Of a stretch of 64,000 nucleotides of DNA, positions 57,801 to 64,000 are shown piece by piece (within the stretch, counting starts at the first letter, position 1; each line of letters starts with the position of its first letter). The DNA lies in NCBI GenBank assembly GCA_021399435.1, contig JAJTUP010000023.1, forward strand, positions 744,001 to 808,000. The letters are read 5' to 3'. This stretch comes from Diaporthe sp. PMI_573. Taxonomy: Eukaryota; Ascomycota; Sordariomycetes; Diaporthales; Diaporthaceae. A program made the translations under genes and the position numbers. Below the pieces are notes generated by a model. The model saw nothing but the letters and a program-made list of their open reading frames with translations, did no database searches and had not been told where the DNA came from.

Positions 57801-60228
57801 TTTTCTTAGATTTGAAGGAAGAACATGCCTGGCACCTCTAGGCTATCCTTGAAAAATTAGCCAAAGTAGGCTTATTTATTAAAGAAGAAAAATACGAATT
57901 TTTTACTACCTCGACTTCTTTTCTTAGCTTTATTATCTCTCCAGAGGGCCTATCTATAAATCCAACTAAAGTAGCTACTATTCGAGACTAGGAGCCCCCT
58001 TCCTCAGTCAAAGAACTTTAGTCCTTCCTTAGATTTACTAACTTTTACCAGAGATTTATTAAACGCTATTCTCTTATCTACTAACCCCTATTTCTTTTAC
58101 TTTAAAAAAACTAGCCCTTTATATAGAATTTAGCCTAATAGTAAGCCTTCGAGAGTTTAAAAACTCTATTTACTTTAGAGCCTATCCTTTAATACTTTAA
58201 CCCTACTCTTGATTTGATTCTTAAGACTAACTCTTTAGACGATGTTATTTTAGCTATCTTTTCCTAATAGGTACCCTATAATGGGAAACGTTTCCTATAC
58301 CCTATTATCTATAGATCTCGAAAGCTTTTTGAAGTTGAAAGAAACTATGGGATAGGAGATAAGGAGATGTTAGCCATTATAGATACCCTAGCTAAATATC
58401 ATCTATATACAGAGTCTCTTGCCAGCCCTCTTTCAGTTCTTACAGATTATTCAAATCTATCTATCTTTACTTTGAAAAAAGTCTTAAACAGACGATAAGT
58501 CTGGTGGGCTAACGAGCTTTCTAGCATGAATTTCGTCATTACCTTCTACCCTAGAAAATTTAATACTTGAGCTAATGCCCTTACTCGAAGACCCTAGGAC
58601 CAGAAGGGGGGTATAGTAGCTATAGCCTCTGAAAAAACTATTATACTGTTTAAAAAGATATTATACCCAAGGGCTATAGCTACCATAGCTACCTTACTTT
58701 TAGAATTTAAATCTATTTTTAATCTTTTGACTATTTACTTAGCCCTTCCCTTAGACCCTTTTTTTAAGGAAATTCAACTTCTCCTTAAGGACCCCCTAAA
58801 CTTAGCCCCTTGATACCTAGCCATTAACCTAGCTACTTATCTTATTCAAGACAGCCTCCTACTTATTCAAAATCTGGTTTACATACCAGAAGGAGATATA
58901 AGGAGGTAAGTTATTTCTTCTTAACATTCTTACCTAGCTATAGGCTACCCTAGCGTTACTTCTACTTTTAAATTAGTTATTTGAGACTTCTAGTAGCCCT
59001 CTATTTGAAAGACTATTTAGTAGTATATTCGAAACTGCTCTATATGTTCTAGAATCAAGCCTTTTTAGCTACCCCCCTTTGGCTTTTTGAAACCTTTGGA
59101 AATTCCCTAGAAATGCTAGACCTTAGTCTCTATGGATTTAATTACTGGCCTTCCCCCTTCGAACTCCTTCGACGCTATTATTGTTTTTGTCGACCGACTC
59201 TTAAAAATAAGCCATTTTGTACCCTGTAACATTACTCTGGATTCTAAAGGCTGGGCCCTACTATTTAGAGATAATATCTTTTATCTTTATAGTCTTCCTT
59301 CTAAATTTATCTCTAATCAAGGTTCTATTTTTATTTCTAAATTTTCTAAAGCCTTGTATGGGTTACTTGGAATTAAGCAGAATTTCTCTACTATAAACCA
59401 CCTATAGTCTGATGGCTAAACGGAAGCTATTAATACCTTATTAGAACAATACCTTTGAGGGTATATATCCTATTAACAAGATGACTAGGTAGACTGGCTC
59501 TCTATGGTTGAATTTGCTTATAATAATTCTGTTTCTTTAGTAACCAAGATTTCGCCTTTTTTTACTAATTATGGCTTTCACCCTTGTTTTGACTCCCTAC
59601 TTCCAGCCCTAGATTCAACCCCAGAAGAAGTAAAAGAATTTACTTCTTTATTCTTAGACCTTAAGAATTTTATCCATTTAGAAATCCGCCTAGCTTAGGA
59701 AGCCTATTCTAAGCAGGTAAATAAAAGTTAACGATCCGCTTTGAATTTTGCTCTGGGCTCTCGAGTATGGCTGCTTCGCCACCATATTTACACTACTAGG
59801 CCTCCTTAAAAACTCGATTTTAAACGCTTAGGGCCCTTCGAGATATCTTAGAAAATCTCTCCTTATGCTTATAAACTCAAGCTTCCCCCTAGTATGAAAA
59901 TATACCTAGTTTTTCACGTTTCTCTACTTGAACCCCTAGCTGAAGATCCTCTCCCTAACCAAGTTATTCCTCCACCCCCCCCTATTAAGGTTAAAGGGGA
60001 AGAGGAATTCTAGGTAAAGGAAATTCTTAATTCTAGGATTAGAGGAAAGAAACGCTAGTTCTTAGTTAGCTGGGTAGGCTATGATATACCTATCTGGGAA
60101 CCTTTGGAAAATATCTTTGAGACCGAGGCCTATTCGAAGTACCTAGCCCGGTACCCTCACCAGCCCTAGATATTTATTTATTTATTTGTCTTTGTTTTTG
60201 TTTTAAATTAGCTCGTGGAACTTGCTTT

Positions 60229-60239
60229 GGAAAGGAGGA
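60229..60239 (+). other. Polypurine tract of the gypsy element
   Basis: ggaaaggagga lies five bases before the 3' LTR, where the plus-strand primer of LTR retrotransposons is expected. Confidence 0.75.
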
Positions 60240-60244
60240 CCTAC

Positions 60245-60727
60245 TGTTATAAATAGCCTCCTTTAGACCCCTAGACCCCTTTAGCCTCCTTCAGCCCCTT
60301 CAAAGCCCTTCTAGCCTCCCTTAGCCCCTATCCGCCTCCTTTAGAAAGAATAGGCTATCTATGTAAGCTTCTAGATATAAGTAGAGAAACTAGCTAGCCT
60401 AGCTTGGTAGAATCTTCTTATCAGAGTTATTCCTTCTGCCCTTTCCTATTTCTCCTTCTAGCCCTTGTTTTTCTCAAGTCATTATTCTCTCTATTAGAGG
60501 AATATATTTATCTAAAGGTCTAAACCTTCTATGTATATATACCTAGCCTTTTCCTCTTAGATAGATAGTTAGTTTTTTAGTTAGATTAACTTTTTCCCTC
60601 CTATACCTAGCTTGCCTCCTCCTTCCTTGAATTTATTCTCTGTGAGGTGTTGAAGAATATCTTGATTATAGCCTTATTATGTCCCTCTACCCTTAGCCCT
60701 CTGCCCTTAATCTAGGTGTTTTTAACA
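60245..60727 (+). repeat. 3' LTR of the gypsy element
   Basis: 483 bp, begins TGTTA and ends TAACA, a perfect short inverted repeat. Same length as the 5' LTR. Confidence 0.93.
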
Positions 60728-60732
60728 CTATA
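60728..60732. repeat. Target-site duplication, right
   Basis: ctata, matching ttata at the left end of the element except for one transition. Confidence 0.65.
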
Positions 60733-63505
60733 TAACTAAAAAACACTAGTATACCTATCATTAGTTCCTAATAGCCTACAAGTATACCTAAAAGGCTACC
60801 TATAGTAATAAAGTTAATACCTTTTTAGCCAGTATAGAGGACACTAAAGGCACGCCTACCAGCCAAGTAACTATTATTAAAAAAGACAACAATAGTAGCT
60901 ATATAACCTACTACTTCCTAATAGATTTAGCCTTCCTCTATTATCTTAACCCCTTGTTAATAGAGGAGCTTAAGAATAGTAACAAGACTATTACTAGTGT
61001 CTTCTTTTTTAAAAACTACTACTCTCGCCATAAATTTTAAAGTATTATACCTAATATAGGTATGGCTAAATACTCTATAATAGGCTATAACTAGTATTTA
61101 GCCCTCTAGTAAAAGGATTTAAAAGTTAGCCTAGATTCCTTATATATTAATAAAACTACTATAAAGTTTAGTAAAGAGCCATATTTCTTGTTAAAAGATA
61201 TAACTACTATTATAATACTACTTGAAAATATTATATTTTATGTAATAGATACCTTGACTTCTTTTTATTTTTAATTATAAATATAGATGCTCTTAGTATA
61301 TTCCTTTAAAACACTATTAATAAGCTAGTATAATATTAGCTTAATGGTATTAAGATAATTATCTTAATAATAAAAAAGTAGGGCTACCTATAGTTTTCTC
61401 CCTTTAGGTATAGTCCTGCTTTTATAGCTACTTTCTTTATTAAAATAGAGCTTTAATAACTATATTACTGGTTTAAGCACCCTTTAGTTAACTGGCTAAA
61501 CTGTCTCCTAGCCAACACTAGCTATCTAATAGAGATAGTAGCTTTAGAGGCTATATCTAAGTTTTACTACCTTTACTAGCTAAACATTAACACCCCTAAA
61601 TAGTTTAAATTTATGTTAAAAGATAATGTTAACTTTAACTATAAACTACTAGTTAATATTATATACCTAAAGGGTTGCCTAACACTATATATAATAGACT
61701 TAGATACTTCTTTTTAAACTACTTGCTTTCTTAAATTCCTTTCCACCAAAAATATATAGGAGGCCCTCTAGATAATATAGATAGATAGCTATTTAAGACC
61801 CCTTAATTAGTTAGTTTATAATGCCGGCACTAACTTTATTTCTATAGAGCTTAGAAACAAGGCTAGGCTAATAGATATTACTTATAAGTAGGTCCCTATA
61901 GAAGCCTATTAGTCAGTAGGTAAGGTAGAGAGGTATTACTACCTATTATACCATGCTTTTAATATTCTTGATGCCAAGCTATTCAAATTGTTTACCAATA
62001 ATACTATCTTTTAGATAGCTATAAAGGTTATTAATAATATTGCTAAACTAGACAGGCTAGTACCTATACTATTCGTTTTCAGTACTTTTCCCCAAATAAA
62101 CACTAATTTACCCCCTTCCTAATTAACTCTAAAGAGGGCTAAAGCTATCACTAAAGCTATAAAAGTGCTTTAAAAGGCCTTAGTAAAGTAATAGCTTAAC
62201 ACCATACTTTATAGCTGTAATAAATCTAATGTTACCTACTAACTAACATTACTATTATAAAGTGATATTTAAGTATAGCAGGAAAAGAAAGGCTAGTAAG
62301 GGCTATTTAAACTGCTAACCATAAAAGAGCACAACATTATAGTTAACCTGCCTAACAGCTCTATAAAATTCTGGTTAATAGCTATTTAGCTATATTATTA
62401 TAAAGAGCCTGGCCTAGGGCTAGAACCTATAGATGACGCTGTTAATAGCTATACTATATACCTAGTAGCTGCCCTAGGTAGTATAATTACGCCCCTAGGA
62501 GGTACTCTAGAAAGCCATCCTGTAAAAGGTAATACAATTTATATTTAAGGCAATACTCCTATGGTACCCTGCTGCTGCAGCTGCCTATAATGCCTTACTG
62601 CTAGCCTATATACTATAATGTTATAAAAAGAAGAGAATGACTTTAAGTTAGTAACAAAGCTATAATTAAATAATATTATTATAACACCTAGCGCCCTATT
62701 TAAAAAATCTAATGCTTTTAAGATAGATAATCTAGTAATATGTAATGTCTTTAACTTTAAGTATTTTAACTTTATTACTTATAGGGTTATTTAGCTATTT
62801 AAGTTCTATATAGTATATAAAGTTAAGAATAAGAGTACTAAACTATATAAAAAGTTATGCCTTGTAGTTTAAAGATATAATAATATAAATAAAAAAAATA
62901 TTCTTACCTAATTACTAATAATTTAACAAGTTAGCCAATAGCTAATTATAGTGCTTACCCTGTCCCTATTATAGAGAGAAATAGTAGTTAAACTTTATAA
63001 TATTATCTAAACATATCCTTAGTTAAAATTAAGGCTATTCCAGCTAATTCTAGCTTAATTATTTACTAAGCTAAGGCTATAATACCCTTTAGATATAATT
63101 ATAAGGGTAATAAAACCCTTATATAATATTACTAAGATAGGTATATACTAATAAATAACGTACTATTATTATTATTATAAATAGTTAAAGATAAGAATAT
63201 TAACTTTTAACTTATACCTTTTTATTATAGAAGGCCTAGTAAAATCATTTAGGCTAGTAGGTATATAAACTAATAATACTCTTGTTTTTAAAACCCTAGC
63301 ATTTTTAGCTAGAAAAGAAAAGAAGATCTAAAAGGCTAAGATTATCTATAAGCTAAAAACAACCCTTATACCTACTAGCCCTATTAACTATAATAGTACC
63401 CGGCTATTACTTTACAAGAATAGATCTCTTAATGTTAACTAAAAAGGCTAGATAAAAAAGATTACGATAATTAACTAGAAGTTACCTAACCAGGTATAAT
63501 ACTTC

Positions 63506-64000
63506 TAAAGGTTGGTGGATCGAATGGGAGTCAGGTAGTAGTAGGGTGTACTGAGGTCTTGTTGGGACGATTGAGAATGGTTTGGACAACTTTGCATTGA
63601 ATTTGAGTGGGCTTCTGTCAGCCCTCCTCACAGTCCCTCCGACATCGTCTCAACCCTGGGCACGCTGTGGTTGGCTCTGGTGTGCAGATAGGGAGGCTGG
63701 AAAATTCGGCCCTCGGACCCACTATCTTTGGCTTTAAATAACTAGCCAACCCTAACCCTGACAGTAACCAAACTAAATATAGATAAACTTCAGAAATCAG
63801 GCTATCTAATAAACTAGGTTACATGCTTTTTGGGTAAGAAATAAGGGGAATGTAGAGGTTCGAAGTTAGGGTCTTACAATAGCCTAAAAAATCGACTCAC
63901 GGCCACCAAACTCATCTGCCGGCGTGCACGCCACATAGGCACTTAGCCGAAAAAGTGCCAAGTCTAGGGTAACTCCCTACGTGAAGTCTAGGGTAACCCC
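63506..64000 (+). repeat. About 0.5-kb un-RIPed repeat, copy 2, cut by the window end
   Basis: Same sequence as 53214-53708 with scattered differences, most of them C/T transitions; its first dinucleotide is TA where copy 1 has TG. It follows the copia reverse-transcriptase remnant directly and continues past the window. Confidence 0.8.

Larger units (their letters stand above)
54343..60727 (+). mobile_element. Ty3/gypsy chromovirus-type LTR retrotransposon, RIP-inactivated
   Basis: A complete 6385-bp structure with 483-bp LTRs, a target duplication and a polypurine tract. Domains in order on the plus strand: gag with zinc knuckle YTYCGQPGHFVRDC (55848-55890; the first Cys is now Tyr); protease with IVDLGATSYFI near 56650 (Ser of DSGA changed to Leu); reverse transcriptase 57250-58080 (VVYIDNILIF where VYVDDIL is expected); RNase H near 58190-58500; integrase 59130-59700 (MDLITGLPPS, FVDRLLKISHF); chromodomain 60000-60160 (FLVSWVGYDIPIWEPLENI). 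All frames are broken by TAG, TAA and TGA, mostly at expected Gln and Trp positions. It is inactive. It lies inside the copia element, so it is the younger of the two. Confidence 0.95.
53745..63505 (+). mobile_element. Degenerate Ty1/copia element, interrupted by a gypsy insertion
   Basis: Around the gypsy element, heavily TA-rich DNA still encodes copia domains on the plus strand, broken by many stops. The integrase C-terminal part is near 61840-62120 (PIEAY, SVGKVERYYYLLYHAFNIL, LVPILFVFSTFP). The GPFKL-like integrase tail is near 62290. Reverse transcriptase is near 62900-63300 (LIIVLTLSLL, IIRVIKPLYNITKIGI, TNNTLVFKTLAF). Order INT then RT is copia-type. No RNase H is seen before the second un-RIPed repeat at 63506, so the 3' part is missing or displaced. 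Left part 53745-54337 is too mutated to read. Confidence 0.8.

Overview
The window is from the nuclear genome of a filamentous ascomycete (Pezizomycotina, probably Sordariomycetes). The evidence is short GT-AG introns of 50-100 nt with CTGAC/CTAAC branch sites, fungus-specific families (DUF3176, DUF1295, an Hsp70-like ATPase, a PPG1-type phosphatase), and AT-rich transposon DNA full of TAG/TAA/TGA codons as expected of repeat-induced point mutation (RIP). Exon coordinates were worked out by hand from splice signals and reading-frame continuity; no database search was run.

Layout. 1-11.8 kb: a partial three-module AAA ATPase (minus) behind a G-rich minisatellite, a DUF3176 membrane protein, the mitochondrial ATPase AFG1 and a DUF1295 membrane protein. 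11.8-24.6 kb: accessory DNA holding a broken F-box gene, a Fot1/pogo-type relic, a Tc1/mariner-type relic and six unrecognised genes (several with one membrane segment), one with a single-base frameshift and one apparently cut off by the Tc1 relic. 24.6-50.3 kb: mostly housekeeping genes, namely a secreted M28 leucine aminopeptidase, a disordered Tyr/Gly-rich protein, pyridoxamine-phosphate oxidase convergent with a PPG1-like phosphatase, a small membrane protein, two related secreted Leu/Asn/Gln-rich proteins with matching 5' UTR introns, an Hsp70-like gene with two GC-AG introns, and a 1242-residue ankyrin protein.

50.3-64 kb: a graveyard of nested retrotransposons. A chromodomain Ty3/gypsy element with 483-bp LTRs (54343-60727) sits inside a more strongly mutated Ty1/copia element. 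The copia DNA is flanked by two copies of a roughly 0.5-kb repeat that is barely mutated; the second copy runs off the window.

Best leads: the orphan gene cluster at 14-23 kb, the secreted pair with a duplicated UTR-intron module, the Hsp70-like gene with two GC-AG introns and a hidden last exon, and the un-RIPed repeat inside RIPed DNA. I see no CRISPR array, rRNA or convincing tRNA gene.
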